From Eubacterium sulci ATCC 35585 (GTDB lineage: Bacteria > Bacillota > Clostridia > Peptostreptococcales > Anaerovoracaceae): a DNA stretch of 64,000 nt. Made by a program: the position numbers and the translations under genes. Positions 25,858-34,573 of this stretch are shown here, piece by piece; positions within the stretch are counted from its first letter, which is position 1, and every line of letters starts with the position of its first letter. The notes beneath the pieces were generated by a model that saw nothing but the letters and a program-made list of their open reading frames with translations, was not told the DNA's origin and ran no database searches. The stretch spans positions 1 through 64,000 of the forward strand of contig CP012068.1 of assembly GCA_001189495.1 (NCBI GenBank), in the 5' to 3' direction.

Positions 25858-27267
25858 TTACATGTATTTCTTCTGGTCCTGTCCCAGGATCTTCTTAATA
25901 ACCTGAATGAAGTTCTTGTTGTTCGTTGTATTTGCAAGATTATCTATGATAATCTCTGAAACCTCATGCGGATTTACATTTGATAGAGCTCTTCTCATAG
26001 TCCAAATTGCCTCAAGCTCAGCCTGAGTCATCAAAAGATCCTCTCGCCTTGTACCGGATCTGTTAAGGTCAAAGGCAGGGAAAATCCTCTTCTCGGAAAG
26101 CTTACGGTCAAGATGTAGCTCCATATTACCTGTACCCTTGAATTCCTCGTATATAACATCGTCCATTCTAGAACCTGTCTCAACAAGAGCTGTTGCAAGT
26201 ATTGTGATGCTTCCGCCCTCCTCGACATTACGAGCAGCTCCAAAGAACTTCTTAGGCTTGTAAAGCGCACTCGGATCAAGACCACCTGAGAGTGTCCTTC
26301 CTGAAGTTGGCTCAACAAGGTTATATGCTCTTGCAAGTCTAGTGATACTATCCAGCAAAATTACTACGTCCTTCTTATGCTCAGCAAGTCTCTTGGCTCT
26401 AGCTAGAACCATCTCGGCAACCTTGACGTGATGCTGAGGTCTCTCATCAAAAGTAGAATATATTACCTCGCCGCTGCTAAGCGAACGTTTCATATCCGTT
26501 ACTTCCTCAGGTCTTTCATCAACTAGGAATACGATTAGCTCAACGTCGGGGTGATTTTGCTCTATGCTATTTGCGATTCTCTTTAGAAGCGTTGTCTTAC
26601 CAGCCTTTGGCGGTGCGACAATAAGTCCTCTCTGACCCTTTCCTATAGGAGAAATCAGGTCGATAAGTCTCATAGAAAGGTCCTTTGATGTTCTCTCAAG
26701 TGTGAGCCTCTCCTGAGGGAATATAGGCGTTAAATCCTCAAAGTCCGGCCTCTTTATGGCAATTCCCGGCTCTTCATCGTTTACTGTCTTAACATAGAGC
26801 AGAGCACCGAATCTTTCTCCATCATTTGGCAGTCTTGAAATTCCGCAAACTTTATCACCCGTCTTCAGATTAAATCTTCTGATCTGAGTAGGTGAAACAT
26901 AGATATCCTTGTCGCTAGTAAGGAAGTTATTAAATCTCAAAAATCCAAAGCCGTCCTCAGCAATTTCAAGTATACCGCAAACCTCAGGTCTTGGCCTAGA
27001 ATCGCGTATTTCCTTTGCTGTAAGCTTTTGCTCGGCATCTGCATCGGAAGCCTCTATATCATCAATTTTCGGCTCAATAGCATCCAAAGAATCGCTACTA
27101 CCTTCCTTGGAAGCAGTCTCCTCAGCCTCTACAGCAGGCGTCTCCTCAGCCTCCTCAGGCTTGACCTTGCGAGGTCTTCCCCTCTTCTTAGGTGCAGGAG
27201 CACTCTCTTCTTCAGTAAGCTTTTCCTCGATTGCTTCGCTTTCAATCAAAATTTTACTCTTTGCCAT
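25858..27267 (-). CDS. rho: Transcription termination factor Rho
   Basis: Rho (469 residues) is the hexameric RNA helicase that ends transcription. The cold-shock-like RNA-binding domain ([21 protein letters not shown] is split over about 105-125), Walker A ([15 protein letters not shown]), Walker B ([16 protein letters not shown]) and the ATP-site segment [21 protein letters not shown] are all present. An acidic, proline/alanine-rich N-terminal extension (about 15-80, with [14 protein letters not shown], an AT-hook-like piece) precedes the core. Such N-terminal insertions occur in Clostridia and Actinobacteria. GGGAGG lies 21 bases before the ATG, inside a possible hairpin. Confidence 0.96.
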   Translation of the reverse strand: MAKSKILIESEAIEEKLTEEESAPAPKKRGRPRKVKPEEAEETPAVEAEETASKEGSSDSLDAIEPKIDDIEASDADAEQKLTAKEIRDSRPRPEVCGILEIAEDGFGFLRFNNFLTSDKDIYVSPTQIRRFNLKTGDKVCGISRLPNDGERFGALLYVKTVNDEEPGIAIKRPDFEDLTPIFPQERLTLERTSKDLSMRLIDLISPIGKGQRGLIVAPPKAGKTTLLKRIANSIEQNHPDVELIVFLVDERPEEVTDMKRSLSSGEVIYSTFDERPQHHVKVAEMVLARAKRLAEHKKDVVILLDSITRLARAYNLVEPTSGRTLSGGLDPSALYKPKKFFGAARNVEEGGSITILATALVETGSRMDDVIYEEFKGTGNMELHLDRKLSEKRIFPAFDLNRSGTRREDLLMTQAELEAIWTMRRALSNVNPHEVSEIIIDNLANTTNNKNFIQVIKKILGQDQKKYM

Positions 27268-27421
27268 AAATCAAAACCTAGGCTTACGCCTCCCTTTCTG
27301 ACACAAACTCATCGCATATATTAAACTAATCAAAACTCGTCTGGAAATACACGGTCTGAACCGACCGCTCAAAGGTAATAATATGATTCCTAATTATATT
27401 ACATTTGAAATCAAAATGTAA
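27268..27421 (-). promoter_or_regulatory. Promoter and leader of rho
   Basis: On the minus strand TTACAT (27416-27421), a 17-bp spacer and TATAAT (27393-27398) form a good sigma-A promoter. The predicted leader of about 120 bases contains a stem CGGTC-loop-GACCG near 27345-27365 and AGGC-GTAA-GCCT (27280-27291) that overlaps the Shine-Dalgarno-like GGGAGG. rho is autoregulated in many bacteria; control here is an inference. Confidence 0.6.
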
Positions 27422-27454
27422 CCCCAAAATTCAAGTTAAAAGTATGCAAAAATT

Positions 27455-27500
27455 AAAAAACTGCCCCACCAAAGCCATCAATCTAGCTTTGATAAAGCAG
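27455..27500 (-). terminator. Intrinsic terminator of asnS
   Basis: On the minus strand a 15-bp stem, counting four G-U pairs (27486-27500 with 27461-27475), encloses a 10-base loop and is followed by TTTTTT (27455-27460). It lies 37 bp after the asnS stop and separates asnS from the rho promoter. Confidence 0.75.
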
Positions 27501-27537
27501 CTATAAATTCATATATTTTCTCTGAGTATACTTGCCT

Positions 27538-28932
27538 CTAGAACTCTGCACTCTTAGGAGTTCTTGGGAATGGGATTACGTCTCTGATGTTGCTTACACC
27601 TGTGAGATACATTACCATTCTCTCAAATCCAAGTCCGTAGCCAGCGTGCTTAACACCACCGTACTTACGAAGATCTAGGTACCAGCTGTAATCCTTAGCG
27701 TCAAGTCCCATAGCCTCCATTCGGCTTGTTAGAACATCGATACGTTCTTCTCTCTGGCTTCCGCCGATGATTTCGCCAACGCCCGGAACGAGAAGGTCGC
27801 AAGCAGCAACAGTCTTGTTGTCGTCGTTTACTCTCATGTAGAAGGCCTTGATATCCTTAGGATAATCTGTTACGAACAGCGGCTTCTTGAAAATCTCCTC
27901 TGTCAAATAACGCTCGTGCTCTGTCTGAAGGTCGATTCCCCACTCTACTGGATACTGGAACTCCTTGCCTGACTTCTGAAGAAGTTCAACAGCCTCAGTA
28001 TATGTAACCCTGCCAAAGTCTGATGAAACAATGCCATGTAGACGCTCCAGCAGTCCCTTATCAACAAACTTGTTAAAGAACTCCATCTCCTCAGGTGCAT
28101 GCTCAAGCACGTAGTTGATTATGTACTTAACCATAGCCTCTGCAAGCTGCATGTTATCCTCAAGATCAGCAAAAGCAATCTCAGGCTCTATCATCCAAAA
28201 CTCTGAAGCATGTCTTGCTGTGTTTGAATTCTCAGCACGGAATGTAGGTCCAAATGTGTAGATGTTTCTGAAAGCCATAGCGTAAGCCTCACCCTCAAGC
28301 TGTCCGCTTACTGTAAGCCCTGTGTGCTTTCCGAAGAAATCCTGACTATAATCTATCTGACCCTCTTCAGTTCTTGGAATATTATCTAAATCAAGCGTTG
28401 TAATCTGGAACATCTCGCCAGCACCCTCAGCATCACTACCTGTTATAATTGGTGTGTGAGTGTAAACAAAGTTCTGATCCTGGAAGAACTTATGAATAGC
28501 ATAAGCCGCAATTGATCTAACACGGAAAACCGCTGAGAACAGGTTGCTCCTTGGTCTTAGATGCGCAATCTCACGCAAAAACTCTACTGAATGACGCTTC
28601 TTCTGAAGTGGATAATCCGCATCAGTGTCCGCCTCTATCAAAACCTCCTCAGCCTTAATCTCAAACGGTTGCTTCGCATCCGGAGTAAGCTCTAGTTTTC
28701 CCCTTACGCAAAGCGCAGCTGAAACCTTAGCCTTGCCTATCTCATCAAAATTAGCAAGCTTATCTGCCTCATAAACTATCTGAACAGGTGTGAAAAAGCT
28801 ACCATCATTCAGCTCGATAAACCCAAATTTATTGGAATTTCGATTAGTTCTCACCCAACCTCTAACCGTAACTTCCTTGCCCGCATATTCTGCTGTGTTT
28901 CTGTGTAATTCTCTTAGCTGAATTGACTCCAT
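27538..28932 (-). CDS. asnS: Asparaginyl-tRNA synthetase
   Basis: Class IIb synthetase of 464 residues. The N-terminal OB-fold anticodon domain ([24 protein letters not shown] in part) is followed by the catalytic core with motif 2 ([21 protein letters not shown] in part) and motif 3 ([15 protein letters not shown]). The NTARHASEF segment marks asparaginyl rather than aspartyl specificity. The ATG at 28932 follows AAAAGGATGGAAAGAT. No T-box could be identified in the 60 bases between the upstream terminator and the gene. Confidence 0.95.
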   Translation of the reverse strand: MESIQLRELHRNTAEYAGKEVTVRGWVRTNRNSNKFGFIELNDGSFFTPVQIVYEADKLANFDEIGKAKVSAALCVRGKLELTPDAKQPFEIKAEEVLIEADTDADYPLQKKRHSVEFLREIAHLRPRSNLFSAVFRVRSIAAYAIHKFFQDQNFVYTHTPIITGSDAEGAGEMFQITTLDLDNIPRTEEGQIDYSQDFFGKHTGLTVSGQLEGEAYAMAFRNIYTFGPTFRAENSNTARHASEFWMIEPEIAFADLEDNMQLAEAMVKYIINYVLEHAPEEMEFFNKFVDKGLLERLHGIVSSDFGRVTYTEAVELLQKSGKEFQYPVEWGIDLQTEHERYLTEEIFKKPLFVTDYPKDIKAFYMRVNDDNKTVAACDLLVPGVGEIIGGSQREERIDVLTSRMEAMGLDAKDYSWYLDLRKYGGVKHAGYGLGFERMVMYLTGVSNIRDVIPFPRTPKSAEF

Positions 28933-28986
28933 ATCTTTCCATCCTTTTAATTTATTTGATTAACTAGTTCATCAAAGCATCTTAGA

Positions 28987-29032
28987 ATCAAAAAATCCCA
29001 CTTTGCATGACAACATCCAATCAGTGGGATTT
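28987..29032 (-). terminator. Intrinsic terminator of the small-membrane-protein operon
   Basis: A perfect 10-bp stem (AAATCCCACT, 28993-29002; AGTGGGATTT, 29023-29032) with a 20-base loop is followed on the minus strand by a T run. It lies just past the 29069-29422 gene and upstream of asnS. An attenuator for asnS is an alternative reading. Confidence 0.7.
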
Positions 29033-29068
29033 ATTATAGCACAAAACAAAGCTATCATCTATCTTTTT

Positions 29069-29422
29069 CTATTTATAAATAATATTATATACAATTGGAT
29101 ATTTTATAATCAATATTATGGACACGGCTATATTTGCGACTTTATATATTTTAGAAGGATGCGTAACTGTTAAGAAATACACAGCAGTAGTCAGCACAAC
29201 TAGAGCTATATCAATCATTATCAGCCCAATCAACAGCTTTTTATCTACCTGTTTGTTCCTTAGTCTACGCCACTCACCTACAATGTTACCTAATGAAACC
29301 ATAGAGAAAAACCAATTAAGATAGGCTAATTTATTCCTAGAGAAAATTAAGAATAGAATTAGTGTTATAGAATATAAAAAGCCTACATATTTCATCAATC
29401 TAGTATGTTTCGCCTCTTCCAT
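29069..29422 (-). CDS. Small four-span membrane protein (paralogue of the next gene)
   Basis: I do not recognise the family. The 117-residue protein has about four hydrophobic segments (residues about 12-24, 30-45, 64-84 and 90-112), with a basic loop RRLRNKQVDKK in the middle. It resembles the upstream 125-residue protein in size, span layout, the KYVG motif near the start and the position of the basic loop before a LL-I/C segment, so the two probably arose by duplication. The four-base gap between them indicates one transcript. The third codon positions are A/T-rich compared with the neighbouring housekeeping genes. Confidence 0.6.
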   Translation of the reverse strand: MEEAKHTRLMKYVGFLYSITLILFLIFSRNKLAYLNWFFSMVSLGNIVGEWRRLRNKQVDKKLLIGLIMIDIALVVLTTAVYFLTVTHPSKIYKVANIAVSIILIIKYPIVYNIIYK

Positions 29423-29425
29423 AAC

Positions 29426-29803
29426 TCACCTCGCTTTTTCTATTTCCGTAGATAGAATCCAATAGCTAATTGGAAGCGTAACTATCAGTATTATCGCAAT
29501 TACCCTAGTTGCATACATATATTGATTAGCTTCGCTTGTAGGATTCAGCATTTGTAGTATTACCGCTGTTATCACAATTGTGAAATTTGGTGTCATAACG
29601 CATATCAATAAGGGTTTATTGATTTTATTTTTATGTTTCACGACTAATTCACGAAATATAAATCCTGACACTAGAAGACTCATAAAAAAGATTTGATATG
29701 TTAAGTTTCCTGGATCATTTTTAAATATCCATATAAGTAACAATGAAAAAGCAATCCCCACATACTTACCAAACATTTTATCAAGTTTTTTTAAAGTATT
29801 CAT
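29426..29803 (-). CDS. Small four-span membrane protein
   Basis: The 125-residue protein has four predicted spans (about 13-27, 33-49, 63-87 and 95-117). It shares KYVG near residue 14, a basic loop (VKHKNKINKPLL) and overall layout with the downstream 117-residue protein. No known domain is recognised. A 27-residue peptide gene lies upstream on the same strand (29842-29925) and a site-2-protease-like gene diverges from 30.1 kb. The ATG at 29803 follows AGAAAGGCGGTATAGCA. Function unknown. Confidence 0.6.
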   Translation of the reverse strand: MNTLKKLDKMFGKYVGIAFSLLLIWIFKNDPGNLTYQIFFMSLLVSGFIFRELVVKHKNKINKPLLICVMTPNFTIVITAVILQMLNPTSEANQYMYATRVIAIILIVTLPISYWILSTEIEKAR

Positions 29804-29841
29804 TGCTATACCGCCTTTCTATACTCTATTTTAAATAGATA

Positions 29842-29925
29842 TTAGAATAGATATCTTATTGACATCCCTACAATAAAACCAGCAACAAATAGTAATATGT
29901 ATTTAATAAGCTTCTTCCTACTCAT
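29842..29925 (-). CDS. Possible 27-residue single-span peptide
   Basis: An ATG at 29925 opens MSRKKLIKYILLFVAGFIVG followed by MSIRYLF and a stop. It would be a short basic head, one membrane span and a short tail. The upstream sequence AGGTGGTGGTTCT gives a modest ribosome binding site. It is on the same strand as, and just upstream of, the two small membrane proteins. Its short length makes the call tentative, but the amphipathic layout is more protein-like than chance AT-rich sequence. Confidence 0.4.
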   Translation of the reverse strand: MSRKKLIKYILLFVAGFIVGMSIRYLF

Positions 29926-29995
29926 AGAACCACCACCTATCTAACTTGATAATATCCCCTATATTCAGAAAAATCAAGTTTTTTTGTGGAGCTAT

Positions 29996-30003
29996 GATAT
30001 AAT
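29996..30003 (+). promoter_or_regulatory. Extended -10 promoter of the mini-S2P gene
   Basis: TGATATAAT (TG at 29995-29996 region, TATAAT at 29998-30003) is an extended -10 box about 100 bases before the 30100 start. The -35 region is poor (TTTTTTT-rich), which is normal for extended -10 promoters. Confidence 0.5.
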
Positions 30004-30099
30004 ATCAGGTAGAATGATTTTATTAGGTCTAGCTAAAAGATAATAAGACATTCAAAGCTTTGAAAAATGCATATCTTATTTGAAAGTTGAGGAACTAAA

Positions 30100-30594
30100 A
30101 TGCTATTTATTGAAATACTTATGGGTGCCGCTATATTGTATCTGTTTTCAATGTTTTCAATTCTTTTTCATGAACTTGGGCATTTATCAGGATATAAAAT
30201 TACAATTAAATCTAATGACTGGATTATTCAAATTGGTACAGGAAAAGAGCTTTTTAGCACTAAGCGTCTAAGATATCATGCAATTCCTATTGGTGGTGCG
30301 TTTTTATTTGAGCATGAACTAAATACCAAAAAAGGTCAGTTGTTAATGTGTGCAGGTGGACCAATATTTACAGCAATATTGCTTATTCTATTATTTATTT
30401 TACAAAGACACCCACTTGGATATGTTTCAAATGATGCTATTGTTTGGATGCGCAATTACAATTTGTGGGCACTATTTTTCACGCTTATTCCAATGAAATA
30501 CCCAGCTTGTTTAGGAATTGATGATGTTAAGGTTAGCGATGGAATGGCTATATTGCACGCACTACGCAATAATAATAAAGATACAAAAATATAA
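30100..30594 (+). CDS. Small site-2-protease-like (M50-type) membrane metalloprotease
   Basis: The 164-residue membrane protein has HELGH (residues about 23-27) in the first span region FSILFHELGHLSG, a later GGPIFTAILLILLFIL span, and LIPMKYPACLGIDDVKVSDG near residue 133. HEXXH plus a distal N/D-P...DG segment is the layout of M50 intramembrane proteases. It lacks PDZ and CBS domains and is shorter than SpoIVFB or RseP, so it is a minimal form. Substrate unknown; the divergent 27-residue peptide and small membrane proteins are the obvious candidates by position. ATG at 30100 after TTGAGGAACTAAA. Its original terminator was split by the insertion sequence downstream. Confidence 0.75.
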   Translation: MLFIEILMGAAILYLFSMFSILFHELGHLSGYKITIKSNDWIIQIGTGKELFSTKRLRYHAIPIGGAFLFEHELNTKKGQLLMCAGGPIFTAILLILLFILQRHPLGYVSNDAIVWMRNYNLWALFFTLIPMKYPACLGIDDVKVSDGMAILHALRNNNKDTKI

Positions 30595-30619
30595 TGGAAT
30601 ACCAAATTTATGCACCAAA

Positions 30620-30643
30620 AAACGCTACCTTTCGGTAGCGTTT
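30620..30643. repeat. Left copy of the 24-bp palindromic duplication flanking the insertion sequence (split terminator)
   Basis: Arms AAACGCTACC and GGTAGCGTTT enclose loop TTTC. An identical copy in the same orientation lies at 32243-32266. With the insertion sequence removed, one copy flanked by A- and T-runs would be a classic bidirectional terminator between the mini-S2P gene and pta. Confidence 0.85.
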
Positions 30644-32242
30644 CAGACTGTAGACAAAGCTCGTATCAACTTCGTTGATTTCGGGCTTTTTTAGTTAAAC
30701 TAAACTTATTGATACAGAGTATCTAATTAGTTTAAAAAAATGATTCATAATAGTTTTAAGCGATTCTCTATTCCATAGTATCCTCGCTAACTTTTTCATA
30801 TTCATACACGCAAAGGTTAATCCGACTTTCATCAGCATTTTATCTTTTCCCCTTTGCTGCGTATATCTCATACCATGATGCTCTTTTGCTGTACCAAAAC
30901 ATCGCTCTATCGTTTCTTTTCTTAACGCATAGAGCTCTTTCATTCCTTTTCTTAAGCGTATATCTTCACACTGCTCAATATACTCACTCCATATATGTCT
31001 TGTTAATATTTTCTGTTTCTGTTTGCTTGAAGTACACTTCCACAAAGAAGAACAATCTTTGCAAATTTTCTTGTTGCTCCTATACTCCTTATATCCCTCT
31101 CTGTTGGTTGTGGAATACCTTAGTATCTTATTCTCAGGACATATATATTCATCGTAATACTCATCATAAACAAAGTCATTTTTACTAAAGAATCCATTTT
31201 TACTGTAAGTCCTTTTGTACGGCATTACAGGTGTTATCCCATCGTCTATCAGAAGCTTTGCTATTGCTGGAGTTTTGTAGCCTGCATCAAGTACAATATG
31301 TGTAGGATTAAATTTCTTTAGTTTATTGTAAAGCTTTGGAAATGTTGTACTATCATGTTCATTTCCCGGATGTACCGTGTAATCAAGTATCCACCCATGT
31401 TTATCGCATGCTGTCTCTATTGCGTATGCAAATACCTCTTTATGCTCACCTTTATGGAACCATCCGCTCTCAGGATCTACTGTGCTTTGCTTTTGCTCTT
31501 TTACTTCAATCCCATCACCATCTATATGCTCATCATCGTCTTTGGATTTTAAGTTCTTTTTGCCATGTTCTTGTCTATCTTCATTGATTTCCTTTTTTAG
31601 CTTCTCATCGTAAAATCTTGCAGACTTCTTCGCAACTAATATTTTCTTTGCTTTCTTTCTGTTTGCTGCTGCTTTTATGTGAGTTGCATCAACAAATATT
31701 TCATCTGTACATACTAATTTATGATTCATACATTGAAGAAGTATTTCTACGAATATCTGCTCAAACAAATCTGTGCCTTCAAATCTTCTTTTGTAATTCT
31801 TCCCAAATGTACTAAAATGAGGCACTGAATCATTAAAGTCAAGCCCAATAAACCATCTGTACGCAACATTAACTTCAATATCTTTAATGGTTTGCCTCAT
31901 ACTTTTTATCCCAAACATATATTGGATTATTGGTATTTTAATCAATGTTACAGGATCAAGACTTGGTCTGCCCGTATCAGGTGAATATCTTTCCTCAACT
32001 AAATCGTAAATGAATGAAAAATCTACAGCCTTGTCGATTTTTCTAAGTAAATGTTCCTCAGGAACTAATGATTCAAGTGATACTATTTGCATTTGATCAA
32101 GTCGTTTGTTGTTCTTTGTAATCATTGAAATACCAACCTTTCTATACTAATATTATACCACAATTTGCTGATATTTCATATGTTTTATGACATAGAAAAA
32201 GCCCGAACCGAGGTCTCTCGGACGAGCTTTGTCTACAGTCTG
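30644..32242 (-). mobile_element. Complete IS1182-family insertion sequence
   Basis: The element is 1599 bp. Its ends are perfect 21-bp inverted repeats beginning CAGACTGTAGACAAAGCTCG (30644-30664 and 32222-32242). Inside each end lies a further stem between AAAGCTCG and CGGGCTTTTT that could act as a terminator and insulate the transposase from outside transcription. One intact transposase gene fills the minus strand. It is flanked by a 24-bp palindromic direct repeat. The full reading frame and perfect ends suggest recent activity. Confidence 0.9.
30695..32125 (-). CDS. IS1182-family DDE transposase
   Basis: The 476-residue protein has the N-terminal DUF772-like domain (SLVPEEHLLRKIDKAVDFSF, then TGRPSLDPVTLIKI, MFGIKSMRQTIKDIEVN) and a C-terminal DDE catalytic domain. 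Likely catalytic residues are Asp in FVDATHIKAAANRKK, Asp in IVLDAGYKTPAIAK and Glu in RKETIERCFGTAKEHHGMRY. A CxxC-type cluster (KICKDCSSLWKCTSS) sits before the last part. There is no frameshift or internal stop. It would catalyse transposition of the element around it. Confidence 0.93.
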   Translation of the reverse strand: MITKNNKRLDQMQIVSLESLVPEEHLLRKIDKAVDFSFIYDLVEERYSPDTGRPSLDPVTLIKIPIIQYMFGIKSMRQTIKDIEVNVAYRWFIGLDFNDSVPHFSTFGKNYKRRFEGTDLFEQIFVEILLQCMNHKLVCTDEIFVDATHIKAAANRKKAKKILVAKKSARFYDEKLKKEINEDRQEHGKKNLKSKDDDEHIDGDGIEVKEQKQSTVDPESGWFHKGEHKEVFAYAIETACDKHGWILDYTVHPGNEHDSTTFPKLYNKLKKFNPTHIVLDAGYKTPAIAKLLIDDGITPVMPYKRTYSKNGFFSKNDFVYDEYYDEYICPENKILRYSTTNREGYKEYRSNKKICKDCSSLWKCTSSKQKQKILTRHIWSEYIEQCEDIRLRKGMKELYALRKETIERCFGTAKEHHGMRYTQQRGKDKMLMKVGLTFACMNMKKLARILWNRESLKTIMNHFFKLIRYSVSISLV

Positions 32243-32266
32243 AAACGCTACCTTTCGGTAGCGTTT
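32243..32266. repeat. Right copy of the 24-bp palindromic duplication
   Basis: Identical to 30620-30643. It is 20 bp past the pta stop; on the minus strand it forms the hairpin expected of the pta terminator, but the T-run that should follow now lies on the far side of the insertion sequence. Confidence 0.85.
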
Positions 32267-32285
32267 TGATTTTACTATATTCAGC

Positions 32286-33290
32286 TTACGCTAGCGCTGC
32301 TGTGATGATTGACATTGTGTAGATTTCCTCTGCATTGCAACCGCGTGATAGGTCGTTGATAGGAGCATTTAGACCCTGAAGAATTGGGCCATATGCGTCG
32401 AATCCGCCAAGTCTCTGAGCAATCTTGTAGCCGATGTTTCCTGCTTCGATTGAAGGGAATATGAATGTGTTAGCCTGACCTGCAACCTTTGATCCCTTGC
32501 ACTTTGTCTCTGCAACAACTGGTGATACTGCTGCGTCAAACTGTAGCTCACCGTCGATAGCTAGCTCCGGAGCCATTTCCTGAGCCTTGATTGTAGCGTC
32601 GTGTGAAAGCTTAACAGTGCCGCCCTTTCCTGAGCCCTTTGTTGAGAAACTTAGGATTGCAACCTTAGGGTCGATGTCAAATATCTGAGCAGTTCTTGCT
32701 GTCTCAACTGCAACCTCAGCTAGCTTCTCTGCTGCTGTGTATGTTACATTGCCTTCCTTGTCAACTGTATCCTGATAATCGATGTTGATTGCGCAGTCAC
32801 CCATAGCTAGGCGCTCGTCTCCGCGAACCATGATAAAGCATGAGCTTACAAGGTGTGCACCTGGCTTTGTCTTAACCAGCTGAAGGGCTGGTCTTACAGT
32901 GTCAGCTGTTGAATATGTAGCTCCTCCGAGAAGGCAATCTGCCTTACCCATCTTAACTAGCATAGTTCCAAAGTAGTTTCCGTGGCTTAGCATTTCGCGC
33001 GCTTCATCCTCTGAAAGCTTGCCCTTACGAAGCTCTACCATAGTAGCAACCATTGCATCCATCTCTGCATAGTTCTTAGGATCTAGGATTTCGCAGCCTG
33101 AAAGGTCGTATCCGTGAGCCTTTGCTGCCTCATCAAATTCAGCCTGAGTTCCCACTAGGATAACCTTTAGGATGTTCTGCTTTGTTAGCTTCTCTGCTGC
33201 ATCCATAACTCTCTTGTCTGGTCCGTCTGGAAGCACGATTGTGCGAGGTGTTTCCTTTAGCTTGTCGATTAACTTATCAAAAATATTCAC
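32286..33290 (-). CDS. pta: Phosphate acetyltransferase
   Basis: Pta (about 334 residues) exchanges acetyl-CoA and phosphate for acetyl phosphate, feeding ATP formation with acetate kinase, whose gene is not in the window. It starts NIFDKLIDKLKETPRTIVLPDG and has KGSGKGGTVKLSHDA, FDAAVSPVVAETKCKGSKVAG (in part), NTFIFPSIEAGNIGYKIAQR and the end LSRGCNAEEIYTMSIITA. I use the GTG at 33290, since GGGAGGAATCAAA precedes it; the in-frame ATG at 33305 overlaps that site. Its own promoter is at 33334-33362. Confidence 0.94.
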   Translation of the reverse strand: MNIFDKLIDKLKETPRTIVLPDGPDKRVMDAAEKLTKQNILKVILVGTQAEFDEAAKAHGYDLSGCEILDPKNYAEMDAMVATMVELRKGKLSEDEAREMLSHGNYFGTMLVKMGKADCLLGGATYSTADTVRPALQLVKTKPGAHLVSSCFIMVRGDERLAMGDCAINIDYQDTVDKEGNVTYTAAEKLAEVAVETARTAQIFDIDPKVAILSFSTKGSGKGGTVKLSHDATIKAQEMAPELAIDGELQFDAAVSPVVAETKCKGSKVAGQANTFIFPSIEAGNIGYKIAQRLGGFDAYGPILQGLNAPINDLSRGCNAEEIYTMSIITAALA

Positions 33291-33333
33291 TTTGATTCCT
33301 CCCATCAAATGTTAGTTGAATTCATACCCAAAT

Positions 33334-33362
33334 ATTTTACCACAAAATTGTCAAAACTTCAA
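33334..33362 (-). promoter_or_regulatory. Promoter of pta
   Basis: On the minus strand TTGAAG (33357-33362), 17 bp and TGGTAAAAT with TAAAAT at 33334-33339 make an extended -10 sigma-A promoter. It separates pta from the hyd genes upstream. Confidence 0.6.
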
Positions 33363-33412
33363 ACCTAGACAGGTGATTTCTTGCAGATTTGAACATTCTC
33401 TGATTCTATCCA

Positions 33413-34573
33413 TCAAAGCTCGACCTTGTCGATAATGCCTTTTAGCTTTGAGATTGTCACGCCGTAGTTCGTAACTGGAACCCCGGCAGCCCTTGCCTTT
33501 TCTATGCGGTTCAAAACATGAGCTCTATTGAACATACAGCTTCCGCACATGATTATGAGGTCGTAATCTAGCTCTTCAGGAAAATCCAGTCCTCTAGAGA
33601 AATCTATGCTCATATTACCGTATTTCTTTCTCAGCAAAGCAGGAATCTTCACCCTGCCTATGTCCTCTTCGAGCGGCGCATGCGTACAGGCCTCTGAAAT
33701 CAAAACCCTTGAGTTCTCATTAAGGGCGTCAATTGCGGCAGCACCCTTGACTAGCTCCTCGATATCTCCTTTTGATCTTGCCATCAAAATGGAAAATGAT
33801 GTTATGTTTGATTCCTCAGGCTTAAGCGCGTAAACCTCTGCAAACACCTGGGAGTCCGTGATTATGAGAGCTGGAGGTTCTTTTAGCAGGTCTAAAGTTC
33901 TCTTCATGTCTTCAGTCTTACAAGATGTAATACTGCAGCCCAAATCGAGAAGCGCCCTCATTGTCTGCACCTGCGGAAGAATAAGTCTTCCCTTTGGTGC
34001 CTGAATATCCTGTGGCATGACGAGCAAAACGGATTCGCCCCCAGAAAGAAGTCCCTCTAGCAGAGGTCTATCTCCGCTGACATCCTTTGCTGCCTCTCTT
34101 ATAGCTTCTAGGACTGCATCCTTATCAAAGGCAATATATCCCTCTGGAAGCTCTGTATTTGCAGACGCATCGCCTAATTGCGAACCATTAAAAACCTTGA
34201 TTAAAGGCTTTTCCCTTGCCATTAGAGCCGAGAGAAGTCTCTTGTTTTTTTCGCCCCTTTCAACGTAGATATATATGTCGCACTCATCTAAAACCTTGCT
34301 CGTGCGCTGCATTCTCTGTGCTCCGAGCTCACTATCGTCCTCAAAACCAGCCGTATCTATGAGTGTCGATGCTCCAACGCCCTGAATTTCCATCGCTTTA
34401 TATACTGGGTCTGTGGTAGTTCCTCTGACCTCTGAGACAAGCGACACGCTTTGACCGCTGAGAAGGTTCAGAAGTGTGGATTTTCCGGAGTTCGTATCCC
34501 CGAATATTCCTATGTGAACGCGATTTGCCTTGGCAACGCCCTCGCTCTTAAAATCTAAAATCTCTTTCTCCAT
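33413..34573 (-). CDS. hydF: [FeFe] hydrogenase maturation GTPase HydF
   Basis: HydF (about 386 residues) is the scaffold that delivers the diiron subcluster to HydA. The N-terminal GTPase domain has G1 IFGDTNSGKSTLLNLLSG, a threonine-rich switch (VRGTTTDP) and DTAGFEDDSELG. The C-terminal cluster-binding part has EACTHAP and IIMCGSCMFNR, giving the Cys-x-His ... Cys-x-x-Cys ligands. I start at ATG 34573; the longer frame needs TTG. It overlaps the end of hydG by 26 bases, and is the last gene of the maturase operon. Confidence 0.94.
   Translation of the reverse strand: MEKEILDFKSEGVAKANRVHIGIFGDTNSGKSTLLNLLSGQSVSLVSEVRGTTTDPVYKAMEIQGVGASTLIDTAGFEDDSELGAQRMQRTSKVLDECDIYIYVERGEKNKRLLSALMAREKPLIKVFNGSQLGDASANTELPEGYIAFDKDAVLEAIREAAKDVSGDRPLLEGLLSGGESVLLVMPQDIQAPKGRLILPQVQTMRALLDLGCSITSCKTEDMKRTLDLLKEPPALIITDSQVFAEVYALKPEESNITSFSILMARSKGDIEELVKGAAAIDALNENSRVLISEACTHAPLEEDIGRVKIPALLRKKYGNMSIDFSRGLDFPEELDYDLIIMCGSCMFNRAHVLNRIEKARAAGVPVTNYGVTISKLKGIIDKVEL

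Noticed and set aside
28933-29068. A T-box leader for asnS.
   Set aside because: I could not find the conserved T-box sequence or a specifier loop. The single strong hairpin fits a terminator for the gene before it.
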